The translations under genes were made by a program, and so were the position numbers. From contig JAKUTX010000012.1 in assembly GCA_022447855.1 (NCBI GenBank), positions 1 through 52,233 on the forward strand: a stretch of 52,233 nt of DNA, read 5' to 3'. The notes below the pieces were generated by a model. The model was given only the letters and a program-made list of their open reading frames with translations. It ran no database searches and was not told the DNA's origin. Each line of letters opens with the position of its first letter. Within the stretch, counting starts at the first letter, position 1. This DNA comes from UBA6927 sp022447855 (GTDB taxonomy: Bacteria; Chloroflexota; Dehalococcoidia; Lucifugimonadales; UBA6927). Positions 9,457 to 18,240 of the stretch are shown in pieces.

Positions 9457-10623
9457 ATGCCTCAATATTCTACAAATATTGATACCCAAATTATAAATCT
9501 AATTAGCACCTTTGTTGATGACAAAGTTTTACCAATTGCTGACAAATATGACTCAGAAGATATTTATCCTTTCGAGTTAGTAGATGATATGGCTAATTTA
9601 GGTCTGTTTGGAATCACTATTCCTGAAAAATATGGTGGCTTAGGTTTTAGTCATTCCACTCTTGCCAAAATCTTTGAAGAACTGAGCAAAGGGTGGATGA
9701 GTCTTGCAGGAGTAATAGGAACTCACCATATTTTAGCTGAAATTGTGTCAAATTTCGGAGATGAAGTTCAGAAAAAATCCTTCCTTCCAAGATTGGCTAA
9801 AGGTGATTTAAGAGGAGGGTTAGCACTCACGGAATCTTCTTCAGGTACGGATGTACAAAACATTTCAACTAAGGCAGAAAAAGATGGTGAAGAGTACGTT
9901 ATTAATGGTTCCAAAATGTTCATATCTAATGGACAAAATGGTAACGCATTTGCAGTTCTAGCCAGAACAAAACCAAAATCTGACGAACCACTACACAGAG
10001 GCTTAAGCTGCTTTATCGTTGAAAAACCAGCACATGGTTTAAAAGTTGCTCAAAAATTGGATAAATTAGGTTATAGAGGAATCGATACGTGCGAGTTGTT
10101 ATTTGAAAATGTCAGAGTGCCTGCAGAAAACCTGATCGGGAATATTGAAGGCGTTGGATTTAAACAAGTAATGAGTGGACTAGAGTCTGGCCGAATCAAT
10201 GTTGCGGCACGAGCGGTTGGAGTTGCAACTGCCGCCTTTAATTCGGCAATAAAATATGCTCAAAAAAGAGAAACTTTCGGAAAACCGATTGCGGATCATC
10301 AGGGAATCCAATTCATGCTTGCGGACATGGCCACAAAAATCGAAGCCGCAAGATTATTAACTTACGAAGCAGCTAAGAAAAAAGATTTAGGCGAGCGAGT
10401 TGATCTATCTGCAGGGATGGCAAAACTATTCGCTAGTGAAATGTGCGGAGAGGTAGCAATGGATGCTATGAGAATTCATGGCGGATATGGCTATATCAAA
10501 GGATTGCCGATTGAGCGTTTTTATAGAGAAGCACCTTTAATGATCATTGGAGAGGGAACTAATGAAATTCAAAAACTTGTGATAGCACGTAGACTATTAG
10601 ATAACTATAATATTAATTTATAA
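9457..10623 (+). CDS. Acyl-CoA dehydrogenase
   Basis: FAD enzyme that introduces a trans-2 double bond into an acyl-CoA and passes electrons to electron-transfer flavoprotein. The 388 residues have the full family plan: N-terminal helices, the middle beta domain with TESSSGTDVQ, and the C-terminal helical domain with QKRETFGKPI and MRIHGGYGY. The catalytic base position is Glu366 in IGEGTNEIQ, as in medium- and short-chain enzymes. The acyl chain preference cannot be read by eye. It lies six bases after argG and just before a MaoC hydratase; the pair looks like two successive CoA-ester steps set inside the arginine operon. Confidence 0.92.
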   Translation: MPQYSTNIDTQIINLISTFVDDKVLPIADKYDSEDIYPFELVDDMANLGLFGITIPEKYGGLGFSHSTLAKIFEELSKGWMSLAGVIGTHHILAEIVSNFGDEVQKKSFLPRLAKGDLRGGLALTESSSGTDVQNISTKAEKDGEEYVINGSKMFISNGQNGNAFAVLARTKPKSDEPLHRGLSCFIVEKPAHGLKVAQKLDKLGYRGIDTCELLFENVRVPAENLIGNIEGVGFKQVMSGLESGRINVAARAVGVATAAFNSAIKYAQKRETFGKPIADHQGIQFMLADMATKIEAARLLTYEAAKKKDLGERVDLSAGMAKLFASEMCGEVAMDAMRIHGGYGYIKGLPIERFYREAPLMIIGEGTNEIQKLVIARRLLDNYNINL

Positions 10624-10642
10624 TACAAAGGTACAAATCACA

Positions 10643-11113
10643 ATGATTCATGATGCATCAAAAGATTCGAGAAAATTTTTCGAAGATTTTTCCAGTGGCG
10701 ACATTTTTAAACATTGGCCGGGGAAAACAATCACTGAAATGGATAACCACATGTTTTCTCTAATGACTATGAATCACAATCCTTTACACATTGATCATAA
10801 CTACATGAATAGTCATGAACACAAACAACCTTTGGTTAATGGTTTACTTACGATTAGCATAGTAGTTGGAATGAGCGTTGCTGACTTATCAATTGACGCA
10901 GTGGCGAATCTTGGATATGAAAATATACGACACAACGCACCCGTTTTTCATGGTGACACAATATACGCTGAGAGCAAAATATTAGATACACGTGAATCAC
11001 AATCAAAAATTGATCGTGGAATAGTACACTTGGAAACCTGTGCTTATAATCAGAATGAAGAACTAGTTCTGACTCTGCAAAGAAGCTTTTTATCAAGAAA
11101 GAGGGTCAACTGA
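10643..11113 (+). CDS. MaoC-like hot-dog dehydratase/hydratase
   Basis: A 156-residue single hot-dog domain of the MaoC family, which hydrates enoyl-CoA esters. The active-site segment reads MNHNPLHID at residues 43-51: the catalytic His49 is kept, but the position that is Asp in (R)-specific enoyl-CoA hydratases is Asn44. The overall pattern, with GKTITEMDNHMFSLMTMN before it, is like mesaconyl-CoA-type MaoC members. It follows the acyl-CoA dehydrogenase by 19 bases and ends three bases before argH, so both are likely on the same transcript. The substrate is unknown. Confidence 0.85.
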   Translation: MIHDASKDSRKFFEDFSSGDIFKHWPGKTITEMDNHMFSLMTMNHNPLHIDHNYMNSHEHKQPLVNGLLTISIVVGMSVADLSIDAVANLGYENIRHNAPVFHGDTIYAESKILDTRESQSKIDRGIVHLETCAYNQNEELVLTLQRSFLSRKRVN

Positions 11114-11116
11114 TCT

Positions 11117-12460
11117 ATGAAAAAAGTAAATAGTGAATATACAGTATCTGTTAACTTTGACCAACGATTATATGAACAAGATATCACCGGTTCTATAGCC
11201 CACGTTGAAATGCTCGCAAAACAACAAATAATTTCAGATTCTGACTCTAGCCAAATAGTTTCGGGATTATTACAGATACGTGACGAAATAGAATCTTCAA
11301 GTTTCAAATGGGATTTCCAACTTGAAGATTTGCACATGAACATCGAAAACAGACTGCACGAAATCATTGGGCCTGTCGCAGGCAAAATGCATACAGCCAG
11401 ATCTAGAAACGATCAAGTTTCACTTGATTTGAGAATGTATGTCAAGGAATCAATCACGAAAATCCATGAGAAAATCTCCCGTCTTCAAATGGTATTGATA
11501 CAACTAGCAGAATTAAACTTAAACACGATCATACCTGGGTATACACACCTTCAACAAGCCCAACCAGTTTTATTTTCACATCACATGCTTGCTTACTTTG
11601 AAATGTTAACTAGAGACGACTTAAGGTTTAAACACGCATATGCTGCTGCTGATGTTTTGCCATTAGGTAGTGGTGCACTAGCAGGCGTACCTTATCCTAT
11701 AAATCGTGAAATAGTTGCACAAAAATTAGGATTTTCAAGAATTTCACAAAATAGTATGGATGCTGTTTCAGATCGTGACTTCCTCATAGATTTCCTTTCA
11801 TCTTCTTCGATCCTCATGATGCATTTATCAAGATTTTCAGAGGAAATAATTATTTGGTCATCAACTGAATTTGGATTTGTGGAATTATCTGAAGATTTTT
11901 CAACTGGAAGTAGCATAATGCCCCAAAAAAGAAATCCAGATTTTGCAGAACTAGCTCGTGGAAAGACGGGCAGAGTTTTTGGATCTCTTTTTGGATTACT
12001 CACAGTACTAAAGGGATTACCGCTAACTTACAATCGAGATTTACAAGAAGACAAAGAAGGATTCTTTGATACCTTAGATACAATAAACGCGACACTCGAA
12101 ATATTCATTGGTATGATTGGATCTATTAAGGTAAAACCAAATCAAATGCGTAATACGGCATTGAAAGGTCAACTTCTAGCCACCGATTATGCAGACTATC
12201 TTGTAGGAAAAGGCTTACCATTTCGTGAAGCTTACGGGATTATAAACAAATTATCATCTTATGCAATTAAAAACGAAAAGGATTTCTCAGAAATTTCCTT
12301 AAAAGAACTAAAAAAATTTTCCACAAAATTTGATCAAGATATAAATGAAATATCCCTAGAATCATCCATTGAAAACAGGAATGTTTTTGGGGGAACCTCT
12401 CAAGAGCAAGTTAAAAAAGCTTTAGCTACAGCTAAAGCACAATTGAAAGAAAATAAGTAA
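11117..12460 (+). CDS. argH: Argininosuccinate lyase
   Basis: Splits argininosuccinate into arginine and fumarate. Of 447 residues, HTARSRNDQ (92-100) and the fumarase/lyase signature GSSIMPQKRN (264-273, with the catalytic serine loop) are intact, as is IPGYTHLQ. The protein starts directly at the segment before FDQRLYEQDI and lacks the W-G-G-R-F segment usually found at the N-terminal end, so it is about 10-15 residues shorter there. No in-frame start farther upstream is available without running into the MaoC gene, which ends three bases away. The stop overlaps the rpe start (TAATG). Confidence 0.95.
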   Translation: MKKVNSEYTVSVNFDQRLYEQDITGSIAHVEMLAKQQIISDSDSSQIVSGLLQIRDEIESSSFKWDFQLEDLHMNIENRLHEIIGPVAGKMHTARSRNDQVSLDLRMYVKESITKIHEKISRLQMVLIQLAELNLNTIIPGYTHLQQAQPVLFSHHMLAYFEMLTRDDLRFKHAYAAADVLPLGSGALAGVPYPINREIVAQKLGFSRISQNSMDAVSDRDFLIDFLSSSSILMMHLSRFSEEIIIWSSTEFGFVELSEDFSTGSSIMPQKRNPDFAELARGKTGRVFGSLFGLLTVLKGLPLTYNRDLQEDKEGFFDTLDTINATLEIFIGMIGSIKVKPNQMRNTALKGQLLATDYADYLVGKGLPFREAYGIINKLSSYAIKNEKDFSEISLKELKKFSTKFDQDINEISLESSIENRNVFGGTSQEQVKKALATAKAQLKENK

Positions 12461-13164
12461 TGCAAAACCCCTCTGACAAATTTACTGTCAAGATCGCTCC
12501 TAGCATACTTTCAGCTGACTTCAGTAATTTAGGTAATGATGTTGCAGTTACTGCTGAATCCGGAGCAGACTTATTCCATCTCGATGTGATGGATGGTTAT
12601 TTCGTGCCCAATCTCACTTTTGGGCCTCAAATGATCAAGGCTCTAAGACCTTATACATCTCTTGATTTTGAAGTGCATTTAATGATTCATGAACCCATCA
12701 GATATATATCTGAATTTGCTAACGCAGGAGCAGACACTCTATTAATACATTATGAATCCTGTGAAGATATACAAAAGACCCTCCAAACTGTTTTAACTCA
12801 TAACATGAAAGCCGGAATAGTCTTAAATCCCAACACACCTTCAGGTGTATTACCTGATGTTTTGGAATTAGTATCTCAAGTATTGATCATGACAGTAGAA
12901 CCTGGATTTGGTGGACAAGGATTCATTGAATCCATGATACCTAAAATTAATGAATCTCGAAAATTAATTGACTCATACATGTCAAAAACTCAGAAATCAA
13001 ATGTAAACATTGACTTAGAAGTAGATGGTGGAATAAATCTCGAGACCGCAATTAAAGCAGTTAAAGCAGGCGCAAATATAATTGTTGCAGGATCTGCAAT
13101 ATACAACGACACTAAAACTATTAAACAATCAATTTCTGATATCAGAAATTCAATCACTAGATAG
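12460..13164 (+). CDS. rpe: Ribulose-phosphate 3-epimerase
   Basis: Interconverts ribulose 5-phosphate and xylulose 5-phosphate in the pentose phosphate pathway. The 234-residue TIM barrel shows APSILSADF at the start, HLDVMDGYFVPN (metal-binding His and catalytic Asp), VHLM, VEPGFGGQ and the second catalytic Asp in EVDGGI. Its ATG shares one base with the argH stop, a sign of translational coupling. It is an unusual passenger of an arginine operon, but the spacing is unambiguous. Confidence 0.95.
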   Translation: MQNPSDKFTVKIAPSILSADFSNLGNDVAVTAESGADLFHLDVMDGYFVPNLTFGPQMIKALRPYTSLDFEVHLMIHEPIRYISEFANAGADTLLIHYESCEDIQKTLQTVLTHNMKAGIVLNPNTPSGVLPDVLELVSQVLIMTVEPGFGGQGFIESMIPKINESRKLIDSYMSKTQKSNVNIDLEVDGGINLETAIKAVKAGANIIVAGSAIYNDTKTIKQSISDIRNSITR

Positions 13165-13174
13165 CCAAAAAATC

Positions 13175-14173
13175 ATGCTAATTATGTCAATAGAAACCAG
13201 TTGCGATGAAACAGCAGCTGCAGTAATCGAAAATGGTCAAATTATCCATTCAAATGTAGTAGCATCTCAAGCTGAAATGCATTCAAAATTTGGAGGGATA
13301 ATTCCTGAAATGGCTGCTAGGGAACATATGATCAATTTAATCCCAGTAATTGATCAAGCATTAAAAATTTCTGGCGCAACACTTAAGGACATCGATGCAA
13401 TTGGAGTAACAAATGGACCAGGATTGGCTGGTTCTTTACTCGTGGGTGTAAATACTGCCAAGGGTATAGCGTTCCCAAAGAATATTCCAATTCAGGGTAT
13501 AAACCACCTTGAAGGGCACATTTACGCTTCATGGCTAGAAGAAAACAATCCAGACACTGAATTTGGATTTCCAATATTATGTCTAATTGCCTCTGGCGGT
13601 CATTCAGATCTCGTATTAATGAATAATCACCAAGAATTCAAATTAATTGCAAGAACTCGAGATGACGCAGCTGGCGAAGCATTTGATAAAGGTGCCCGAA
13701 TTTTGGGATTACCTTACCCGGGAGGACCTTCGATCCAAAAAGCAGCCGAAGATGGATGTGGCGAAAATTTCCACCTGCCCCGTCCAAAAATTAACAATTC
13801 CTTAGATTTTAGTTTCAGTGGATTGAAAACCGCCCTAATTCGAGAAGTTCAACAGTTAAAAAATTTAACCACTCAAAATAAGAATGATTTGGCATATTCT
13901 TTCCAAGAAGCAATCACAGATACTTTAATAAGAAATACGCTACAAGCTGCTGAAATGCATAATGTGAAAGGAATACTAATAGTCGGTGGTGTTGCAGCCA
14001 ATCAAAGATTACGTGAAGAAATCAAAAATCGAGCCCAGCTACCTTTAATGATTCCTAAGGTAAAATTCTGTACCGATAATGCTGCAATGATTGGTGCAGC
14101 AGCATTTTATAGAATGCAAAATAATATTGTCCATGAGTGGGATATGGATGTAATCCCAAACTTAAGTCTTTAA
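13175..14173 (+). CDS. tsaD: tRNA N6-adenosine threonylcarbamoyltransferase TsaD
   Basis: Catalytic subunit that transfers threonylcarbamoyl to A37 of ANN-decoding tRNAs. From the ATG at 13175 the protein is 332 residues and begins MLIMSIETSCDET, the family start; an in-frame ATG farther upstream would lie inside rpe and add foreign sequence. The metal-binding histidines are His111 and His115 in NHLEGH, the same positions as in the E. coli enzyme. SGGHSDLVL and FSFSGLKTA are also present. Last gene of the operon; its stop overlaps that of the convergent gene by four bases, so there is no room for a separate terminator. Confidence 0.95.
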   Translation: MLIMSIETSCDETAAAVIENGQIIHSNVVASQAEMHSKFGGIIPEMAAREHMINLIPVIDQALKISGATLKDIDAIGVTNGPGLAGSLLVGVNTAKGIAFPKNIPIQGINHLEGHIYASWLEENNPDTEFGFPILCLIASGGHSDLVLMNNHQEFKLIARTRDDAAGEAFDKGARILGLPYPGGPSIQKAAEDGCGENFHLPRPKINNSLDFSFSGLKTALIREVQQLKNLTTQNKNDLAYSFQEAITDTLIRNTLQAAEMHNVKGILIVGGVAANQRLREEIKNRAQLPLMIPKVKFCTDNAAMIGAAAFYRMQNNIVHEWDMDVIPNLSL

Positions 14174-14724
14174 CTCTTAGGCAAATATTGGGTCAAATGC
14201 CGCATTCTGGAAAATTGTTGTTCACCTTTTTTAATCATGAAAAATCGATTAATAAACTGATGAGCTTCAAAATTCAATAATCTGTGACTAAATGAACATC
14301 TGAATTTTTGACTTTTGGAATGAAACTCGAGATATTTTTCCCCAGGATTTGAAATTCTATCAAATAATAGTACTGCCCCCAAAGAAAGTACGATTATTGC
14401 TGACAACCAGCTAAATAAAATACTGTCAATCACCAAAAACAGCATTACTGAAACAATTGCTGAAAATATTACCCAAAGAAATGGTGTAGATCCAGAGGAT
14501 TCAAATCCTACATTAACAAATTCTATATCTTCAATTTGAGCGAATTTGGTTTGTAATTCTCCATCTTTATTACTTAAAAAAATCACACGCGAGTCTGTAA
14601 GTAATAAAGTCGGACTTTGCGAAAATCCAGAACCACTTTTTTGAATCTGAAGCTTACAATCAATACTTTCTTTTTCATTTAGCACTGATGAATATTGTGC
14701 AGTTTCTACTGACTCGGTTAACAT
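14170..14724 (-). CDS. Membrane protein with a PH-like domain, function unknown
   Basis: A 184-residue protein I cannot name. The first 80 residues form a beta-rich segment (TLLLTDSRVIFLS, then KFAQIEDIEFV) like a bacterial PH domain. Two hydrophobic segments follow at about 83-100 and 103-122, then a C-terminal part that resumes a PH-like pattern (GEKYLEFHSKSQKFRCSF). This arrangement, membrane hairpin inserted in a PH-like fold, is seen in several uncharacterised membrane proteins. It ends head-on against tsaD with a four-base overlap and follows the SDR gene by 21 bases, so it may be the second gene of an SDR-led transcript. Confidence 0.7.
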   Translation of the reverse strand: MLTESVETAQYSSVLNEKESIDCKLQIQKSGSGFSQSPTLLLTDSRVIFLSNKDGELQTKFAQIEDIEFVNVGFESSGSTPFLWVIFSAIVSVMLFLVIDSILFSWLSAIIVLSLGAVLLFDRISNPGEKYLEFHSKSQKFRCSFSHRLLNFEAHQFINRFFMIKKGEQQFSRMRHLTQYLPKS

Positions 14725-14745
14725 AAATTTACTTCCTAAAAATCA

Positions 14746-15492
14746 TTAGTGGAAAACTCTCCCAGAATCTACCACCAATGTTTGTCCTGTAATTGTATCA
14801 GCAGCGAATAAAGAAACAACCTGTTTTGCAATATCTTCCTTATCTGCAGCCTTCTCAAGAATTGATGCTACCCTAGCTTTTTCCTGATATTCAACATCCA
14901 AATTTGCGGTTGCACGAGTACCTTCCAAATACCCCGGTGCAATACAATTTACTAGAATGTCTGGAGCAAGTGCTACGGCCATACACTTAGTCAAGTGAAT
15001 TAAACCCGCTTTAGATACCGCATAAGGAATAGAAGAGCCTGTAGGGCTTAAACCAGCAACACTAGAGATATTTATTATACTCCCTCCGTTCATTTTCATA
15101 ACAGAAGAAACCGCTTTAGTTAGTAACATTGGTCCAGTCAAATTGGTAGCCAAAATTTTTTCCCATTCATCTAAAGTAAGAGACTCAATATCCTTGAATG
15201 GAATCCAAACATTATATGCGGCATCATTAACTAAAAAATCTACTCTGCCAAAAGTTTCTTTTACCGAAGCAACTAAATCATTGATATCCTTCTCACTTGT
15301 CAAATCACACTGAAATGCTTTTGATTTTACATAATCTGCAGATAATTCAGAGGAAAACTCCTCAGCTTCAATTTTACTTTTTGCGTAAACAATTGCTACA
15401 TTGACTCCCTCTTTAGCCAAGTACTCTGAAATAACTCTACCTAATCCTCCATTACCACCGGTTACTATTGCTGTTTTTCCTATTAATTCCAT
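14746..15492 (-). CDS. Short-chain dehydrogenase/reductase (SDR) family oxidoreductase
   Basis: NAD(P)-dependent Rossmann enzyme of 248 residues. Seen: the cofactor loop TGGNGGLG (11-18), CDLT for adenine binding, NDAA (89-92) in place of the usual NNAG, the catalytic serine in NISSVAG (143/144), and Tyr157 and Lys161 in YAVSK. The C-terminal VDSGRVFH matches the classical VDGG ending with one change. It resembles 3-oxoacyl-ACP reductase-like members, but many paralogues share this pattern and the substrate is not predictable. A GGAGAG ribosome-binding site precedes the ATG. It is divergent from the methyltransferase gene 51 bases away. Confidence 0.9.
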   Translation of the reverse strand: MELIGKTAIVTGGNGGLGRVISEYLAKEGVNVAIVYAKSKIEAEEFSSELSADYVKSKAFQCDLTSEKDINDLVASVKETFGRVDFLVNDAAYNVWIPFKDIESLTLDEWEKILATNLTGPMLLTKAVSSVMKMNGGSIINISSVAGLSPTGSSIPYAVSKAGLIHLTKCMAVALAPDILVNCIAPGYLEGTRATANLDVEYQEKARVASILEKAADKEDIAKQVVSLFAADTITGQTLVVDSGRVFH

Positions 15493-15529
15493 ATAATTCT
15501 CTCCAAGGGTGAATAAACGATCTCTACCA

Positions 15530-15537
15530 ATTATACT
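15530..15537. promoter_or_regulatory. Overlapping divergent -10 boxes
   Basis: The eight bases ATTATACT give TATAAT on the - strand (15535 to 15530, toward the SDR gene) and TATACT on the + strand (15532-15537, toward the methyltransferase). The two boxes share four base pairs. From the + box, the expected start of transcription falls at about 15544, the A of the methyltransferase ATG. Confidence 0.5.
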
Positions 15538-15543
15538 GTAATA

Positions 15544-16185
15544 ATGTTCAAAAAATATGACAATTTAAGCAACAAATTATTTGCTAAATTCTATGATTCT
15601 CTCAACACATTGGTTGAATGGAGGCTAAAAGATCTAAGGATAGAAATATGTGATCAAGCCATCGGAGACGTACTTGAAATAGGTGGCGGAACTGGAGCAA
15701 ACTTAAAATATTTTTCCCGATTTTCATCATTAACATTTTTAGAACCAAATCCATTCATGGCCGAAATACTTTCGAATCATGCCAAAAAACTTAACCGTGA
15801 AATCGAAATTATTAGCGCTGAAGGTGAATCAATACCATTCCCAGACTCAAGTTTTGATACTGTAATCACTTCACTAACTTTATGCATGGTGAATAATGTA
15901 GATCAAGTAATGAATGAAATACTTAGAGTCTTGAAACCAGGGGGGAAATTCATTTTCTATGAACATGTAGTAGACAAGAGATCGACTCATAAATTCTTTC
16001 AAACCTTATTAAATCCTATTTGGAAATACCTTACTACTGGATGCAATCTCACAAGGGACATTGAAAAAGTGATACATTCTACTGGATTTCAAACTGTTGA
16101 AATTAAATCTTTCCAATTAACAATAATTTTCCCAATTTCTTTACCAAATATTATTGGGAATGCAACAAAATCCATCAAAAGTTAA
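15544..16185 (+). CDS. SAM-dependent methyltransferase, METTL7-like
   Basis: A 213-residue class I methyltransferase. The SAM-binding motif is LEIGGGTGAN, followed by FLEPNP (motif II acidic region), GESIPFPDSSFDTV and EILRVLKPGGKFIFYEHV. The C-terminal part, with WKYLTTGCNLTRD, matches the METTL7 (thiol methyltransferase-like) family better than UbiE or Cfa. The substrate in bacteria is not known to me. There is no ribosome-binding site before the ATG, and the likely -10 box ends six bases before it, so the mRNA is probably leaderless. It is followed by the ROK kinase on the same strand after 60 bases. Confidence 0.85.
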   Translation: MFKKYDNLSNKLFAKFYDSLNTLVEWRLKDLRIEICDQAIGDVLEIGGGTGANLKYFSRFSSLTFLEPNPFMAEILSNHAKKLNREIEIISAEGESIPFPDSSFDTVITSLTLCMVNNVDQVMNEILRVLKPGGKFIFYEHVVDKRSTHKFFQTLLNPIWKYLTTGCNLTRDIEKVIHSTGFQTVEIKSFQLTIIFPISLPNIIGNATKSIKS

Positions 16186-16245
16186 TATATAGCCAAATTC
16201 ATTACATTTAGACTAGAATACATCCTAAATTAAGAATGGATAACG

Positions 16246-17208
16246 ATGAGCAATCTTCCCGCAATAGCAGTAGATATTGGAGGCACAAATACACGTGTAG
16301 CTGTGGTAGATCCTGATGCAAAAATTTCTAATCGTGTCAATATCGAAACAATGGCACACCTTGGAAAAGACTCATCAATATCACGAATTCTAAACACTAT
16401 AGAATCAGTTATAACAGAAGTAGGCCGGGAAAATATTGCTGGAGTCGGTATTTGTATGCCAGGGCCAATGGATCCCATAACAAGCGAACTTTATGACCCT
16501 CCAAATTTACCAGGATGGGATGGAGTAATAATCAAACCAATATTTCAGGATTTTTTAAAAATCCAAGTAAATTTTGATAATGATGCAAATATTGCAGCAA
16601 TGGGAGAGCTAAAATTTGGAGCCGGTAAGAATCTTAAAAGTGTAATCTACATTACGTTAGGCACTGGAATTGGTTGCGGAATTGCAATTAACGGACGAAT
16701 GTATGGTGGAAGATTTGGATATGCGGGAGAACTGGGACACACTACAATAGATAGAAATGGTCCCAAATGTAATTGTGGGAATATAGGATGCTTAGAAGTC
16801 CTTGCAAGTGGAACTGCAATGGCGAGAATTGCTCGGGAAAGACTTAATCAAGGAGAAGCATCTGAACTGTCACAACTTCATAATTCTGATCATAATCTTG
16901 TCTCTGCAGCAGAAGTTGCTCAATCGGCGAGGAATGGTGACAAACTTTCATTAGAAATAGTAGAAGAAATCGGTACAAACTTGGGAATCGGAATAGTAAA
17001 CACTCTACATATTTTTGACCCTGAAATTGTGATAATTGGAGGAGGTATGGCAGAAAGTATGGATTTACTGAAACCTTCAATAGAAAAAGAAATAAATGCG
17101 CACGCAATTCGAAGCATCCGAATTAACACACCTCCTATAGTAACAGCTGCTTTAGGCGAAGACGCTAGCATATTAGGTGCAGCATCATTAATTTTCGAAA
17201 ACAATTAA
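16246..17208 (+). CDS. ROK family protein, probable glucokinase-like sugar kinase
   Basis: A 320-residue ROK protein, a family that phosphorylates glucose or other hexoses. Seen: ATP-binding DIGGTNTR (10-17), catalytic Asp113 in FDNDAN, ITLGTGIGCG, and the ROK zinc site with His165 (GELGH) and Cys175, Cys177 and Cys182 in CNCGNIGC. No helix-turn-helix domain precedes the kinase, so it is an enzyme and not a ROK repressor. Glucokinase is the commonest function of such single-domain proteins, but N-acetylglucosamine or mannose kinases look alike. A weak TAGAAT box lies at 16214-16219. Confidence 0.88.
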   Translation: MSNLPAIAVDIGGTNTRVAVVDPDAKISNRVNIETMAHLGKDSSISRILNTIESVITEVGRENIAGVGICMPGPMDPITSELYDPPNLPGWDGVIIKPIFQDFLKIQVNFDNDANIAAMGELKFGAGKNLKSVIYITLGTGIGCGIAINGRMYGGRFGYAGELGHTTIDRNGPKCNCGNIGCLEVLASGTAMARIARERLNQGEASELSQLHNSDHNLVSAAEVAQSARNGDKLSLEIVEEIGTNLGIGIVNTLHIFDPEIVIIGGGMAESMDLLKPSIEKEINAHAIRSIRINTPPIVTAALGEDASILGAASLIFENN

Positions 17209-17244
17209 ATCTTATCTAGATCATCCTGTTCAGGCATTTATCAC

Positions 17245-18204
17245 CTATAGATAATCCTTGTAATCAACCTGCATATCCAATGGAGCTTCATCAAAATCCA
17301 TAGCCTGTATAGCTATGTTTATAGCAGAAAGTAAATCATCGTCCACATCTTCATCAGATTCATGTAGTTCATCTACAAATTGTAAAATTGCACCTCGAGC
17401 AATTTCATTACCTAGTATGCCCAATGATTGAACTGCAGCAATTTGAATATCCACATCTTCATCGGACAAATATTTCATTAACCAATTCGAATATTCTCCA
17501 TCACCAAGCATACCTACAGACTTGATTGAAGAAATTGTAATAGTAGGATAAACATCATCCAAGTCTGAAAGTATCAATGACAACCAAATTGGATTTGAAG
17601 TTACACCCATAGCTGTTATAGCGCTGGATTTTACACTAATATTTTCACTAAAAAACGCATCCTTAATCAATACGTCAATATCTTCACCATCAAAATTTCC
17701 AATCAATTCAAGTGCCTTGTAACGTAGCGACTCATCAACATGAGTATCCCCAGAAAGTATGTTTAATAATGTGGATTTCAAGCTGTCCAAATATCTCTTA
17801 GGATATGGAACAGATCGAGATCTGTCTAAAAATCTTTCCAAACAATTTGCCGAAGCAAGTCTTACATTCTGAGAGTTATCCTTCGAAATAAACGAAGTGA
17901 AAACAGGAATCAAACTTCTGTCTTCATGTTCCCATAATCCATCTATCGCTTTAAGTCTAATCTCCTCGGATTCATGTAATAACATTGATTTAAAAACTGT
18001 TGAATAATCAAAACTAATATTTGTATCAGCAAGTATTTTTAAGCGCGATAGAATACTAACTAAACTTGAATCATCCATTAAATCCCATACTGATTTAACT
18101 TCTTCAAACTCTAATATCTCTATTCCCGAAAGGATCGACAAATCTGTGTCTTCTATATAATCGTCATCCCAGCGAATTTCTTTAATTGTTCTTTCAGAAT
18201 TCAT
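17245..18204 (-). CDS. HEAT-repeat protein
   Basis: A 319-residue acidic protein made of tandem helical hairpins of about 30-35 residues from about residue 75 to 290. Examples are ESEEIRLKAIDGLWEHE, QNVRLASANCLERFLD, ISVKSSAITAMG and VDIQIAAVQSLGILGNE, all with the Ala/Leu spacing of HEAT or PBS-lyase HEAT repeats. Such proteins act as binding scaffolds. There is no signal peptide or membrane segment, so it is probably cytoplasmic. No catalytic domain is visible. It converges with the ROK gene and is divergent from the sialidase-like gene; no partner is suggested by context. Confidence 0.85.
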   Translation of the reverse strand: MNSERTIKEIRWDDDYIEDTDLSILSGIEILEFEEVKSVWDLMDDSSLVSILSRLKILADTNISFDYSTVFKSMLLHESEEIRLKAIDGLWEHEDRSLIPVFTSFISKDNSQNVRLASANCLERFLDRSRSVPYPKRYLDSLKSTLLNILSGDTHVDESLRYKALELIGNFDGEDIDVLIKDAFFSENISVKSSAITAMGVTSNPIWLSLILSDLDDVYPTITISSIKSVGMLGDGEYSNWLMKYLSDEDVDIQIAAVQSLGILGNEIARGAILQFVDELHESDEDVDDDLLSAINIAIQAMDFDEAPLDMQVDYKDYL

Positions 18205-18240
18205 TGACTACCGAAAAAGTTAGTTAACCTATTAAATCTA

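Noticed and set aside
13082..13174. Longer N-terminal end for TsaD starting within rpe
   Set aside because: The extra 31 residues are an out-of-frame reading of the rpe C-terminal region; the family begins at MSIETSCDE-type sequence.
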